The position numbers and the translations under genes were made by a program. The notes beneath the pieces were generated by a model. The model was given only the letters and a program-made list of their open reading frames with translations. It was not told the origin of the DNA and did no database searches. Of a stretch of DNA of 64,000 nt, positions 1-8,784 are shown piece after piece; the stretch's first letter is position 1; every line of letters starts with the position of its first letter. Source of the stretch: Halopseudomonas laoshanensis (GTDB lineage Bacteria > Pseudomonadota > Gammaproteobacteria > Pseudomonadales > Pseudomonadaceae); NCBI RefSeq assembly GCF_008365385.1, contig NZ_QOVF01000002.1, forward strand, positions 1-64,000, in the 5' to 3' direction.

Positions 1-29
1 TCCCGCGCAGGCGGGAATCCATTTTGACT
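1..29 (-). repeat. REP-like element, truncated by window edge
   Basis: Right half of the REP-like family found about 21 times in the first 34 kb. The visible part reads TCCCGCGCAGGCGGGAATCC and ends in the CATTTTGAC flank. The repeat starts before the window. Confidence 0.8.
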
Positions 30-64
30 TTGGGTTTGGGTAGCACTTCTTGGATTTGATAGTC

Positions 65-95
65 CGCTTGGATTCCCGCCTGCGCGGGAATGACG
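65..95 (+). repeat. REP-like element
   Basis: Palindromic GGATTCCCGC-CTGC-GCGGGAATGACG core with the CGCTT left flank. It faces away from the truncated copy at the window edge. Together they mark the left boundary of the first DUF1329/DUF1302/AraC module. Confidence 0.85.
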
Positions 96-140
96 GAGGG
101 GGTGGCGGGGATGACGGAGGGGGTGGCGGGGATGACGGTG
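90..140. repeat. 21-bp tandem repeat, about 2.4 copies
   Basis: A 21-bp unit beginning ATGACGGAGGGGGTGGC occurs at 90-110 and 111-131 and starts again at 132. The first unit begins inside the tail of the preceding REP-like element, so the array looks like local duplication of the element's edge. Decayed GGGAATGATGG-like words continue to about 215. Apart from this and the terminator at 278-306, nothing else is visible in the 340 bp before the first gene. Confidence 0.75.
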
Positions 141-277
141 TTGGACGGGGGGTGACGGTGGGAACGGGCCTGATGGAGTGGAGCGGGAATGATGGAAAAG
201 AGAGTGGGAATGGTGGCAGGACGCGGTAGTAACTTGGCACGCGGGGATCAAGGGATGCGCGGGTAAGAGTCAGGCAT

Positions 278-306
278 AAAAAAAGGGGCATCCGAGGATG
301 CCCCTT
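278..306 (-). terminator. Rho-independent terminator of the first DUF1302-DUF1329 operon
   Basis: GGGGCATCC-GA-GGATGCCCC is a 9-bp perfect stem. On the minus strand it is followed by a run of T (A-run at 278-284 on the plus strand). It lies 35 bp past the stop of the DUF1329 gene. Confidence 0.85.
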
Positions 307-340
307 AAAACCCAAACAATTACTTGAGCAGCACTATGAC

Positions 341-1714
341 TTAACGAACACCCGATGCGCGCAGCGCGGCAGGAGTGAACTGGTTGTAGGTCGGCTGGAA
401 GTCGAACTGCGGAGCAGAGACTTCTTCGGTGTACATGCCCAGGGCGATATAACGACCAGCCAACAAGTCATACAGCGTTTCAATAGCGTAGCCTGGCAGT
501 TTGACGTTGTAGTTGAAGGCGATGTGACCTTCACCAACGCGCCACAGGGTGCCACGACCGTCGTAGTGATCAGCCAGGTTGATCATCCACGAATCTTCGT
601 CCATGAAGAAGTTACGCTGAGCGTAGATGTGACGCTGACCGGCTTTCACGTTGCCCTGGACTTCCCACACACGGTGAAGCTCGAAGCGGGTGTGCTCGGG
701 GTTGATGTGGCCAGCTTTCAGCACGTCGTCATACTTCACTTCGCGCTGAGTCATCTTGTAGCTGTTGTACGGTACGAAGATTTCCTTCTTGCCAACCAGT
801 TTCCAGTCATAACGGTCAGGTGCACCGTTGTACATGGCGAAGTTGTCAGAAGTACGCATACCATCCGAAGCAGTACCTGGGCCGTCATACGCTACCTGAG
901 GTGCGCGACGTACGCGACGCTGACCGGCGTTGTAAACCCACGCCATGCGCGGCTCTTTCAGCTGATCCAGGGTGTCGTGTACCAGCAGTACGTTACCCGC
1001 CAGACGCGAAGGCGCATTTACACGCTGTTTGAAGAACAACAGGGTGTTAGGAATAGTCGACTCGTCGACGTCATCCATTTGCTGTGGGTAGCCCACTTCC
1101 TCTTCCAGCTTGATGAGGGTGTAGGAGCCATTGGTCTGCGGCATGGCCTGCATGTACCAACGCTTGGTGTTGATACGGTACCGAGTGTTGTGGTTCCAGA
1201 CTACTTCCGCGCCCGACTTTGGAATCGGGAAGGCAAAGGTGCCATGGGAGAAGTTATCGATACCGTCGCCGCCGTTAACCAGCTTGGCCTCGCCTGCAGT
1301 GGCCTTGACCTGGTCATACACGGCCTGCGGATAGCCCACAGTACGGTGTGACTTGTAGACCGGCATCTGGAAAGTTTCCGGATAGCGTTCAAACAGGGCA
1401 ATTTGGCCAGGAGTCAGGTTGTCACTGTATTCCTGATAGTTCTGTGCGGTGATGACAAACTCGGGCTGCTCATCCGCGAAGGGGTTGCTTGAGAAGCCAT
1501 CAGCCAGGTCCTGACCTGCGTCTGGGCCGATACCACCGGTCCACTCAGGAATGGTGCCAGCAGCATTACCGGCTTTCTCGGCGCCAATCGGCGTAAGAGA
1601 GTTGCCCAGGCTATCGATTTCGGCTTGCGTCAGGGTTTGAGCCATGACGCTGGATGCCAACAGGCTTATAGCCAGACCACCAGCACCCAATAGGGTTTTT
1701 TGCATACGCATCAT
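341..1714 (-). CDS. DUF1329 domain-containing exported protein, module A
   Basis: 457 aa. The N-terminus (MRMQKTLLGAGG...ASSVMA, cleavage probably near residue 25 before QTLTQ) is a typical Sec signal peptide, so the protein is periplasmic or outer-membrane associated. The rest matches the DUF1329 family, which usually accompanies a DUF1302 barrel and is thought to have a LolA/LolB-like fold that binds hydrophobic molecules; the substrate is unknown. It is the second gene of an operon, 25 bp after DUF1302, and is followed by a strong terminator. A paralogue at 5058-6431 has the same length and long identical stretches, for example GQRRVRRAPQVAYDGPG. The family call is firm; the role in outer-membrane lipid or hydrophobe traffic is inference. 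Confidence 0.88.
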   Translation of the reverse strand: MMRMQKTLLGAGGLAISLLASSVMAQTLTQAEIDSLGNSLTPIGAEKAGNAAGTIPEWTGGIGPDAGQDLADGFSSNPFADEQPEFVITAQNYQEYSDNLTPGQIALFERYPETFQMPVYKSHRTVGYPQAVYDQVKATAGEAKLVNGGDGIDNFSHGTFAFPIPKSGAEVVWNHNTRYRINTKRWYMQAMPQTNGSYTLIKLEEEVGYPQQMDDVDESTIPNTLLFFKQRVNAPSRLAGNVLLVHDTLDQLKEPRMAWVYNAGQRRVRRAPQVAYDGPGTASDGMRTSDNFAMYNGAPDRYDWKLVGKKEIFVPYNSYKMTQREVKYDDVLKAGHINPEHTRFELHRVWEVQGNVKAGQRHIYAQRNFFMDEDSWMINLADHYDGRGTLWRVGEGHIAFNYNVKLPGYAIETLYDLLAGRYIALGMYTEEVSAPQFDFQPTYNQFTPAALRASGVR

Positions 1715-1739
1715 AATTTTTATTCTCCAGTTGCCAGTC

Positions 1740-3554
1740 TTAGAAGTTGACGCTGAGGCTTGCCGACAGGAAGTCGCGATCTACGTTGGTGTTGTACTTA
1801 CCATCGAAGAAGTCGGTGTAGCTCAGGCTGGCGCTGTATTTGTTACCGTAATCAGCGTTCAAACCAATGTTGATAGCTTTGGCATCTTCAGTGAAGTTCG
1901 GACCGTAGCCGTCGACATCGTGTGACCAGCTTACGTTCGGGCTCAGGTTGATCCCAGCGAATACGTTGCTGTAATCAAGGGAGGCACGCAGCCGATAGCC
2001 TGAAGACCATTCAGTGTAGAAACCATCGTTTTCACACCAGCTAGCCGCGTTCGGCGATCCGCCAACCGGGGTTCCCTGGAAGGAGGAACACTGACCCGCT
2101 ACTACACCAGGTCCAGTATCACCTTCAACATAAGGGCTCTGACCAAACAAAGAGTCACGACCGAACTTGGTAGTATCGCCCAGCCCGCCAATGTAGTTCA
2201 CACCGGCTTCACCCACCAACGAGAGACGGCTAGCACCGAGCACGCGCTCAACAAAGTGGATTGCTGTAATTTGAGCTTGGTACAACTCTTTACGCAAGTA
2301 ACCAGGGATCTCAGAACCAATACCGGCAGGCCCGATTGACAAGCCACGGTGCGTATTGTCTTGACCAGTAGCCGCGTTAACCAGAGCCAGACGACTTTGG
2401 TCGCCGGTGTTGATTTGCATTGGCTGATTTGGACGATAGCTGACTTCACCGCTTACTGCAGTACCGCTAATGTTGGTGGCGAAGCTAACACCGTACAGGC
2501 GAATATCTTCAGGATACTCAAAGAAATAGCCTGCAGGACCAGAGCCCTGACCGTCATAACCGGCAATCGGGTTACCCACGCCCGGCGGTAGACCGGCGAT
2601 GCTGGAATAGAACGGGGCCCGGCTGTGGTAGTTCATGGCATAGAAGCCGAACTCGGTGTCATTCAGAGCAGCCGCGTAATAACGGAATGCAACGCCGAAC
2701 TGACCACTATCGCTAGCGTCCTGGTCTTTTTGCGCGCGAACGATAGTCAGCTGCGAAGGTTGCTCACCCTGAGGGTTATCCACACCGGCTACTACCAGGC
2801 GATCATTACAGCCCGTTGCCAGAGTATCTGAACCAAAGAAGGTACCGCAGTTGTCGATGGCGAAGGGGTGCCACTTCAATTGATAGAACGCTTCCATCGA
2901 CAGGTTATCTGTCAGGCCCTGGGAGATATACAGCATCTCGACAGGCAGGAGACCTTCCTTGATTTCTGCGCCCGGGCGACGGAAAGCCGCTACGTCAACA
3001 GGATTGATCGAGTTGATAGAGTTCTGGATAAAAGTACTTTCACCCCAGCTCACCACCTGACGACCCAAACGAACGTTACCTGGGTTAGTACCGATGGTGT
3101 AGTTGTGATAGACGAAAGCATCAAGCAAAGCAGTGCCCGCACCTTTTACCAACGGTGGACGGCCGGAATCGTCGATATCGTAGAAACGCTGGCTGCCGTC
3201 TTTGGTTTCAAAGTCGTACCAGTACTTTCCACGGAAAAACGCGCCCGAGTCGCCGTAGCTCAGTTCAAGGTCATGAACACCACGGAAAATTTTGGAGAAA
3301 ACGTCACCGGCTTCGTAGTTCTGACGACCGTCATCTGACGTCCTGGCTGCGGCTTCGCCGCCATTGGCAACACCAATGAAGCGCTTGTCAGCGCCTTGGG
3401 TCGACATGCTGGCGCCTACCGAAAGCTGGGAGTCAAATTGGGCTTGAACATCACCGATATTGAAACTTACTGCGTTAGCTGAACCAGCGAAGCTGGCTAG
3501 TCCGATGGCCAGCGGCAATGCCGCGAGGGACCAAGCATGCATTTTTTTTGTCAT
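1740..3554 (-). CDS. DUF1302 outer-membrane beta-barrel protein, module A
   Basis: 604 aa. The signal peptide ends near ...GSANA at residue 28. The remainder is rich in alternating aromatic and polar strands and ends in ...SLSVNF; a terminal Phe is the usual outer-membrane barrel assembly signal. Family members (DUF1302) are predicted barrels that occur with DUF1329 proteins, often near genes for degradation or transport of hydrophobic compounds. Here the gene is first in a two-gene operon (DUF1302 then DUF1329) and is divergent from an AraC-type regulator. The start has a good ribosome site (ACGGAG, followed by CAGCACA and ATG), and the 17 bases around this start are identical in the module B copy. 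A channel or receptor role is inferred from the family, not shown. Confidence 0.88.
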   Translation of the reverse strand: MTKKMHAWSLAALPLAIGLASFAGSANAVSFNIGDVQAQFDSQLSVGASMSTQGADKRFIGVANGGEAAARTSDDGRQNYEAGDVFSKIFRGVHDLELSYGDSGAFFRGKYWYDFETKDGSQRFYDIDDSGRPPLVKGAGTALLDAFVYHNYTIGTNPGNVRLGRQVVSWGESTFIQNSINSINPVDVAAFRRPGAEIKEGLLPVEMLYISQGLTDNLSMEAFYQLKWHPFAIDNCGTFFGSDTLATGCNDRLVVAGVDNPQGEQPSQLTIVRAQKDQDASDSGQFGVAFRYYAAALNDTEFGFYAMNYHSRAPFYSSIAGLPPGVGNPIAGYDGQGSGPAGYFFEYPEDIRLYGVSFATNISGTAVSGEVSYRPNQPMQINTGDQSRLALVNAATGQDNTHRGLSIGPAGIGSEIPGYLRKELYQAQITAIHFVERVLGASRLSLVGEAGVNYIGGLGDTTKFGRDSLFGQSPYVEGDTGPGVVAGQCSSFQGTPVGGSPNAASWCENDGFYTEWSSGYRLRASLDYSNVFAGINLSPNVSWSHDVDGYGPNFTEDAKAINIGLNADYGNKYSASLSYTDFFDGKYNTNVDRDFLSASLSVNF

Positions 3555-3647
3555 TGTGCTGCTCCGTTAGATTGAATCATGGACACCAGCAGGCCGGGAG
3601 GCGTCTGGCATCGGGGATAAGTCTGTCACGGAGAATGATTTTGATTT

Positions 3648-3697
3648 GTCCGAAAAGGACGAATGCTTTGACCGTGTAGGACATTCATAGGCTGAAT
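3648..3697. promoter_or_regulatory. Candidate two-part operator of the module A DUF1302 operon
   Basis: Two inverted repeats lie upstream of the DUF1302 start: GTCC-GAAAA-GGAC (3648-3660) and ATTCA-TAGGC-TGAAT (3683-3697), with starts 35 bp apart. The same arrangement, GCCC-N5-GGCC and ATTCA-N5-TGAAT also 35 bp apart, occurs at 8382-8431 upstream of the paralogous operon. Distances to the DUF1302 start codon are 94 and 129 bp here and 92 and 127 bp there. The sequence conservation is seen directly; binding by the adjacent AraC-type regulator is inference. Confidence 0.5.
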
Positions 3698-3736
3698 GGC
3701 CACTATCTACTGGTCGCAATTATCTGTTGCACGGTT

Positions 3737-3765
3737 TTGCATAATAGGCTGTTTTGAATTATGTT
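3737..3765 (+). promoter_or_regulatory. Possible sigma-70 promoter for the module A AraC gene
   Basis: TTGCAT, a 17-bp spacer and TATGTT would give a transcript with about a 60-base leader before the ATG at 3830. This is read from sequence only; alternatives in this AT-rich stretch cannot be excluded. Confidence 0.35.
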
Positions 3766-3829
3766 GTCTTCAAGCGAGACAGATTTCCGCACTCAATAAA
3801 AAGAATAAATACAGAGAGAGTTCTGCCAC

Positions 3830-4876
3830 ATGAACCAGATACTCTATCCGCTGCCCTGTGCGCGGTTGCAAGAACGAGCTTTTTGGGCCCAGGGAATCGG
3901 CGAGACGCTTAAAGAATACGGTAAGTCAGTCGGCGATCTACCCACTGAACTTCAAGCTTTTTGCTCACCCGCCGACCTTAGCATGTCGAAAATCAGCCAG
4001 ACTGACATGAACCGGCTTTGGCATGCTGCAGCTCAGCTTTCCCAGGATGATTGTTTTGGCCTGAAGATGGGTGAAGTTTACTGCTCCAATACGCTCAAGG
4101 TATTGGCACTGGCGGCCATTTCCAGCGAAACGGTTGGCCAGGCAGTGCAACGCATCATCCGTTACTTCCCGGTTTTCAGCACCCAGGTGCAGATCTATTC
4201 GGTCGAAGACGAACAACACATTACGGTGTATTTTCAACCCAAGGGCTCACCGCACCCGCTGCATATGGAAGCACTGGTCGCCCACTGCCGCAACATCTGG
4301 CAGGCGCTGGAAACCGGGACAATACCCCTGGTTCTGGAAACGCGCCTGATTGCGGACCATGAAAAAACTCGATCGCATTGCGAGCAACTGTTCGGCAAGC
4401 GTGTGCGCCTGGGCGCCAAGCGCATTGCTGTACGTCTGAATCGTCAGGCGATGGCCACTACCCTGCCTAGTGCGGATGCATTTCTGCGCAAACGTCTGGA
4501 TGCTTCGCTGGAAGATATGCTGAACGAAATGCCCAACGTTGATTTCGCCGAACAGGTGAAGCAGCGTATTCGTGTTCTGGTGGCAGAACGTGAAGTCTCC
4601 GAAGAGCTGGTGGCAACGCCTTTCAATATGAGCCCGCGGCATCTGCGCCGGAAGCTCAGCGAAACCCAAACTACTTATGAAAAGCTGTTGGATGAAGTGC
4701 GCATGGAGCTGGCGATTCGCCTCATCCAGGATGGCAAGTTGAATCTGGGGCGTATTGCCTTTGAACTGGGATTCCTGGATCCGAGCAGCTTCACCCGAGC
4801 ATTTCGGCGCTGGACCAATATGAGCCCGACCGCGTTCCGCGATCAGTTTCGGCAGAGTGAGAGCACGGCGCTTTAA
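3830..4876 (+). CDS. AraC-family transcriptional regulator, module A
   Basis: 348 aa. The N-terminal two thirds (about 20-210) matches the arabinose-binding-like domain of the OruR/ArgR/GbuR type of AraC regulators (PF12625). The C-terminal part (about 245-345) carries two helix-turn-helix units, with FNMSPRHLRRKLS in the first and the AraC signature IAFELGFLDPSSFTRAFRRW in the second. The gene is divergent from the DUF1302-DUF1329 operon, and the 275-bp intergenic region holds paired inverted repeats shared with module B, so it probably controls that operon. The effector is unknown. The paralogue at 8785-9813 has the same architecture but is clearly more diverged than the structural genes. 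Confidence 0.9.
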   Translation: MNQILYPLPCARLQERAFWAQGIGETLKEYGKSVGDLPTELQAFCSPADLSMSKISQTDMNRLWHAAAQLSQDDCFGLKMGEVYCSNTLKVLALAAISSETVGQAVQRIIRYFPVFSTQVQIYSVEDEQHITVYFQPKGSPHPLHMEALVAHCRNIWQALETGTIPLVLETRLIADHEKTRSHCEQLFGKRVRLGAKRIAVRLNRQAMATTLPSADAFLRKRLDASLEDMLNEMPNVDFAEQVKQRIRVLVAEREVSEELVATPFNMSPRHLRRKLSETQTTYEKLLDEVRMELAIRLIQDGKLNLGRIAFELGFLDPSSFTRAFRRWTNMSPTAFRDQFRQSESTAL

Positions 4877-4923
4877 CTATATAGGTCGAGTACACCGATA
4901 ATCGTCAAGGGTGTAGTCGACTC

Positions 4924-4955
4924 CGCTTGGATTCCCGCCTGCGCGGGAATGACGG
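4924..4955 (+). repeat. REP-like element between modules A and B
   Basis: CGCTTGGATTCCCGCC-TGC-GCGGGAATGACGG type copy, single and unpaired. It is followed by decayed GGCGGGAATAACGG words up to about 5003. It lies at the junction of the two paralogous modules. Confidence 0.85.
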
Positions 4956-5003
4956 TGAGGAGGCGGAAATGTTTGTGGGGAGGCGGGAATAACGGTGGGG
5001 GAA

Positions 5004-5034
5004 TAAAAAAAGGAACCCGAGGGCTCCTTTTTTT
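5004..5034. terminator. Bidirectional terminator between module A AraC and module B DUF1329
   Basis: AGGAACCC-GA-GGGCTCCT forms an 8-bp stem with one wobble pair. An A-run lies on the left and a T-run (TTTTTTT) on the right, so it can end both the plus-strand AraC transcript and the minus-strand DUF1302-DUF1329 transcript. Confidence 0.8.
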
Positions 5035-5057
5035 GTGATTACCCGAAGGTGATCAGA

Positions 5058-6431
5058 TCAACGCACGCCAGAGGCCCGCAGGGCTGCTGGAGTGAATTGG
5101 TTGTAGCTGGGGCTGAAGTCATACTGTGGAGCAGATTGCTCTTCAGTGTACATGCCCAAGGCAATGTAACGCCCGGCCAGCAGGTCATACAGGGTTTCGA
5201 TGGTGTAGCCAGGGATCTTCTCTTTGTAGTTGTAGGCAAGGTGACCTTCACCTACGCGCCACAGGGTGCCACGACCGTCATAATGGTCAGCCAGGCTGAT
5301 CATCCAGGTGTCTTCGTCAACGAAGAAGTTACGCTGGGCGTAGATATGGCGCTGACCGTCTTTCACGTTGCCCTGCACTTCCCATACACGGTGCAGCTCG
5401 AAACGGGTGTGCTCGGGATTGATGTGGCCGGCTTTCAACACATCCTCATACTTCACTTCACGGTCAGCCATCTTGTAGCTGTTGTAAGGGATGTAGACTT
5501 CCTTCTTGCCAACCAGCTTCCAGTTGTAACGGTCAGGTGCGCCGTTATACATGGAGAAGTTGTCAGAAGTACGCATGCCGTCGGAAGCAGTACCCGGACC
5601 GTCATAAGCTACCTGCGGTGCGCGACGAACGCGGCGCTGGCCAGCGTTGTAAACCCACGCCATGCGCGGCTCTTTCAGCTGATCCAGGGAGTCGTGTACC
5701 AGCAGCACGTTACCCGCCAGACGCGAGGGAGCATTTACCCGCTGCTTGAAGTACAGCAGGGTGTTCGGCACGGTGGAGGCATCAACATCGTCCATCTGTG
5801 CGGGATAAGCTGCCTCTTCTTCCATCTTGATCAGCGTGTAAGAACCATTCGACTGAGGCATGGCCTGCATGTACCAGCGGCGAACGTTCAGACGGTGACG
5901 AGTGTTGTGGTTCCAGACCACTTCGGCGCCAGACTTTGGAATCGGGAAAGCAAAGGTACCGTGGGAGAAGTTCTCGATACCGTCGCCGCCGTTAACCAGC
6001 TTGGCCTGGCCAGCGGTTTCCTTGACCTGGTCATACACAGACTGTGGGTAGCCCACGGTACGGTGTGACTTGTAGACCGGCATCTGGAAAGTTTCCGGAT
6101 AGCGTTCAAACAAGGCGATCTGGCCTGGGGTCAGGTTCTCGCTGTGCTCCTGATAGTTCTGAGCGGTGATCACAAACTCGGGCTGCTCTTCAGCAAACGG
6201 GTTGGCCTGGAAACCATCGGCCAGATCTCGGCCGGAATCAGGGCCAAGACCGCCAGTCCACTCGGGAATGGTGCCAGCCGCGTTGCCGGCTTTTTCGGCA
6301 CCGATTGGAGTCAGGGTATTACCCAGGCTGTTGATTTCTTCTTGCGTCAGGCTCTGGGCCATAACGCTGGACGCCAGCAGGCTTAACGCCAGACCACCAG
6401 CACCCAATAGCGTTTTTTGCATACGGATCAT
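5058..6431 (-). CDS. DUF1329 domain-containing exported protein, module B
   Basis: 457 aa, the same length as the module A copy and colinear with it throughout. The signal peptide (MQKTLLGAGGLALSLLASSVMA) is nearly identical. Differences are scattered single substitutions, most of them in the N-terminal quarter of the mature protein and near the C-terminus. It follows the module B DUF1302 gene by 23 bp. The predicted location is the periplasm or the inner face of the outer membrane, by family. Such high similarity next to much more diverged AraC paralogues suggests either functional constraint or gene conversion. The substrate is not known. Confidence 0.88.
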   Translation of the reverse strand: MIRMQKTLLGAGGLALSLLASSVMAQSLTQEEINSLGNTLTPIGAEKAGNAAGTIPEWTGGLGPDSGRDLADGFQANPFAEEQPEFVITAQNYQEHSENLTPGQIALFERYPETFQMPVYKSHRTVGYPQSVYDQVKETAGQAKLVNGGDGIENFSHGTFAFPIPKSGAEVVWNHNTRHRLNVRRWYMQAMPQSNGSYTLIKMEEEAAYPAQMDDVDASTVPNTLLYFKQRVNAPSRLAGNVLLVHDSLDQLKEPRMAWVYNAGQRRVRRAPQVAYDGPGTASDGMRTSDNFSMYNGAPDRYNWKLVGKKEVYIPYNSYKMADREVKYEDVLKAGHINPEHTRFELHRVWEVQGNVKDGQRHIYAQRNFFVDEDTWMISLADHYDGRGTLWRVGEGHLAYNYKEKIPGYTIETLYDLLAGRYIALGMYTEEQSAPQYDFSPSYNQFTPAALRASGVR

Positions 6432-6454
6432 TATTTTTATCTCCTGTTGCCTGT

Positions 6455-8290
6455 TTAGAAGTTCATACCAACGCTGACGGCGGCAAAGTCGCGGTCAACC
6501 AGGGTGTTGTACTTGCCATCAAAGAAGTTGGTGTAGCTCAGGCTGGCGTTGTACTTGTTGCCGTAATCGGCATTCACACCCAGGCTGACTGACTTGGCGT
6601 CTTCCTGGAAGCTAGGACCGTAACCTTCAACGTCATGGGACCACGCGACGTTGGGGCTAAGATTGATACCGGCAATCACGTTCGAATAATCCAAAGAGGC
6701 ACGTACGCGATAACCCCAGGAAAAGTCGGTATAAAAACCGTCAGTTTCACACCAGCTGTTGGCTTTCGGAGTGTTCGCTGCATCGGCCTGGGAGGAACAA
6801 GTGCCATCGGCAAAGGGGCTTTGACCGAACAGGGAATCACGACCGTACTTGGTCTCGCCTGGATCGTTGCTGATACCACCGATGTGCGCTACGCCAACTT
6901 CACCAGCAAGCGACAGACGGCTTGCGCCCAATACGCGGTCGATAAAGTGAATGGCAGTGACTTGCGCCTGAATATATTCCTTGCGGTCGTAGCCCTGGAT
7001 CTCGTCACCTGGAGCGTATACACGGTCACGGTGGATGTTGTTGGTCGACGCGGCACCGCTGGAGCCCAACAGAGCTGTACGACTCATGTCGCCTGTGTTC
7101 AGGTTCATCGGCATGTTCGGACGATAGCTGACTTCACCGCTTACCGACGCTGGCCCAACCATGGTCTGGAAGCTCACACCGTAGAGGCGGATATCTTCCG
7201 GGTAATCGAAGAAATAACCCGCTTGACCTACGGCACCATCAAGACCGATAACAGGCGCGCCACCTTGCAGCGGGCCACCAGCGATGTTGCTATAGCTCGG
7301 CGTACGGCTGTGGTAGTTCATGGCATAGAAGCCGAACTCGGTATCATTCAGCGCGGCTGCATAATAACGGAACGCTACACCGAACTGACCATCATCGCTG
7401 GCATCACGATCTTTCTCTGCGCGCACGATATAGTCAGCCAGAGCTGGCTGGCCAAAGCCACCGGTACCAAGCGCAGGAGAACCTGAAGGCTGGTCAGCGC
7501 CAAACACAACCAGACGGTCATTACAGCCTTTGGCGACAGTATCTGAGCCGAAGAAGGTACCGCAGTTATCCAGAACCGTAGGAGCCCATTTCAACTGATA
7601 GAAAGCTTCCATGGTCAGGTTGTCTGTCAGGCCCTGAGAAAAATACAGCATCTCAACCGGGATCAGACCTTCCTTGATTTCCGCGCCAGGACGACGGAAC
7701 GCTGCCACGTCTACCGGGTTGATGGAGTTGATTGAGTTCTGGATGAAAGTACTTTCACCCCAGCTCACGACCTGACGACCCAAACGCACGTTGCCTGGGT
7801 TATTGCCGATGCTGTAGTTGTGATAAACGAACGCGTCCAGCAGCTCTACGCCGGCACCTTTCTGCAACGGGTTACGACCGGAATCGTCGATATCATAGAA
7901 ACGCTGGCTGCCGTCTTTGGTTTCAAAGTCGTACCAGTAGTTGCCACGAAAGAATGCACCGGATTCGCCGTAGCGCAGCTCCAGATCATGCGAGCCTTTG
8001 AAAATCTTGGAGAAGATATCGCCGCTTTCATAGTTCAGACGACCGTCATCTGAAGTACGAGCAACTGCCTGCCCACCTTGGTTCACACCATCGATAGAAG
8101 TGCCGTAATGGATGAATCGCTTGTCCGCATCGGTGGTCGACATGCTGGCGCCAATCGACATCTGCGAATCAAACTGACCCTGTATTTCGCCGATATTAAA
8201 GTTAGCTGCGTTTGCAGAACCTGTGAAACTGGCCAGGCCGATAGCCAGTGGCAAGGCCGCGAGCGACCAAGCATGCATTTTTTTTGTCAT
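6455..8290 (-). CDS. DUF1302 outer-membrane beta-barrel protein, module B
   Basis: 611 aa. The signal peptide ends ...FTGSANA, there are barrel-like strands throughout, and the C-terminus is ...SVGMNF with a terminal aromatic residue. It aligns with the module A copy end to end. The clearest differences are in regions likely to be extracellular loops, for example around residues 60-70, 245-270 and 320-340. That pattern fits a pair of channels or receptors tuned to different ligands (inference). First gene of the module B operon. The same ribosome-site block ACGGAGCAGCACA precedes the ATG. Confidence 0.88.
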   Translation of the reverse strand: MTKKMHAWSLAALPLAIGLASFTGSANAANFNIGEIQGQFDSQMSIGASMSTTDADKRFIHYGTSIDGVNQGGQAVARTSDDGRLNYESGDIFSKIFKGSHDLELRYGESGAFFRGNYWYDFETKDGSQRFYDIDDSGRNPLQKGAGVELLDAFVYHNYSIGNNPGNVRLGRQVVSWGESTFIQNSINSINPVDVAAFRRPGAEIKEGLIPVEMLYFSQGLTDNLTMEAFYQLKWAPTVLDNCGTFFGSDTVAKGCNDRLVVFGADQPSGSPALGTGGFGQPALADYIVRAEKDRDASDDGQFGVAFRYYAAALNDTEFGFYAMNYHSRTPSYSNIAGGPLQGGAPVIGLDGAVGQAGYFFDYPEDIRLYGVSFQTMVGPASVSGEVSYRPNMPMNLNTGDMSRTALLGSSGAASTNNIHRDRVYAPGDEIQGYDRKEYIQAQVTAIHFIDRVLGASRLSLAGEVGVAHIGGISNDPGETKYGRDSLFGQSPFADGTCSSQADAANTPKANSWCETDGFYTDFSWGYRVRASLDYSNVIAGINLSPNVAWSHDVEGYGPSFQEDAKSVSLGVNADYGNKYNASLSYTNFFDGKYNTLVDRDFAAVSVGMNF

Positions 8291-8381
8291 TGTGCTGCTC
8301 CGTTTGGGTGACGTGAACCTGTGTATCTGAAGACACGTTCAGGACAGCGGCAGTCTGGCACGCACTCCACAGTCAAGACTT

Positions 8382-8431
8382 GCCCCAGAAGGCCAATTTA
8401 ATTAACTTTTCCGGCCATTCAGGACATGAAT
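8382..8431. promoter_or_regulatory. Candidate two-part operator of the module B DUF1302 operon
   Basis: GCCC-CAGAA-GGCC (8382-8394) and ATTCA-GGACA-TGAAT (8417-8431) reproduce the layout and spacing upstream of the module A operon, including the distance to the start codon within 2 bp. The surrounding sequence is otherwise poorly conserved, which argues for selection on these sites. Confidence 0.5.
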
Positions 8432-8611
8432 TCGCATTATGGTTATCTTGTCAGTTGGAAATACGGAGGGCAGCGGACAAACTCTGTTACATGAGGTTTC
8501 TTACGCGCAATGCAGAAGAGCGTCTATTCCGGCATTATCCTCCAAACCTTCAATATTATCTTGCGCAATGTTGGTGGTTCGCAGATGGGCTCCAAAGGTT
8601 GCTGCAGCGCC

Positions 8612-8629
8612 CTCACCCAAATGGGTGAG
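8612..8629. promoter_or_regulatory. Perfect inverted repeat upstream of the module B AraC gene
   Basis: CTCACCC-AAAT-GGGTGAG, a 7-bp perfect inverted repeat about 155 bp before the AraC start. No T-run follows, so it is more likely an operator than a terminator. I saw no counterpart in module A. The rest of the 494-bp gap between 8291 and 8784 holds the two-part operator and AT-rich promoter-like sequence but no gene. Confidence 0.35.
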
Positions 8630-8784
8630 TAATAACCTTCACATAATCGTCTGCTGTATTATGTATCGCACTGCGAAATCCCGTTTCATGAATTATCAGA
8701 GCTTTCCGTCAAAAGGATTTTTGGCGGCTCGCAACAATACAACGTCCTATAAAAGGTCGGATCCTGACATGTACCAGGTAGTCA

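Noticed and set aside
4444-4669. Antisense frames over the AraC regulator gene
   Set aside because: Both lie fully inside a regulator gene with clear helix-turn-helix motifs and show no features of their own.
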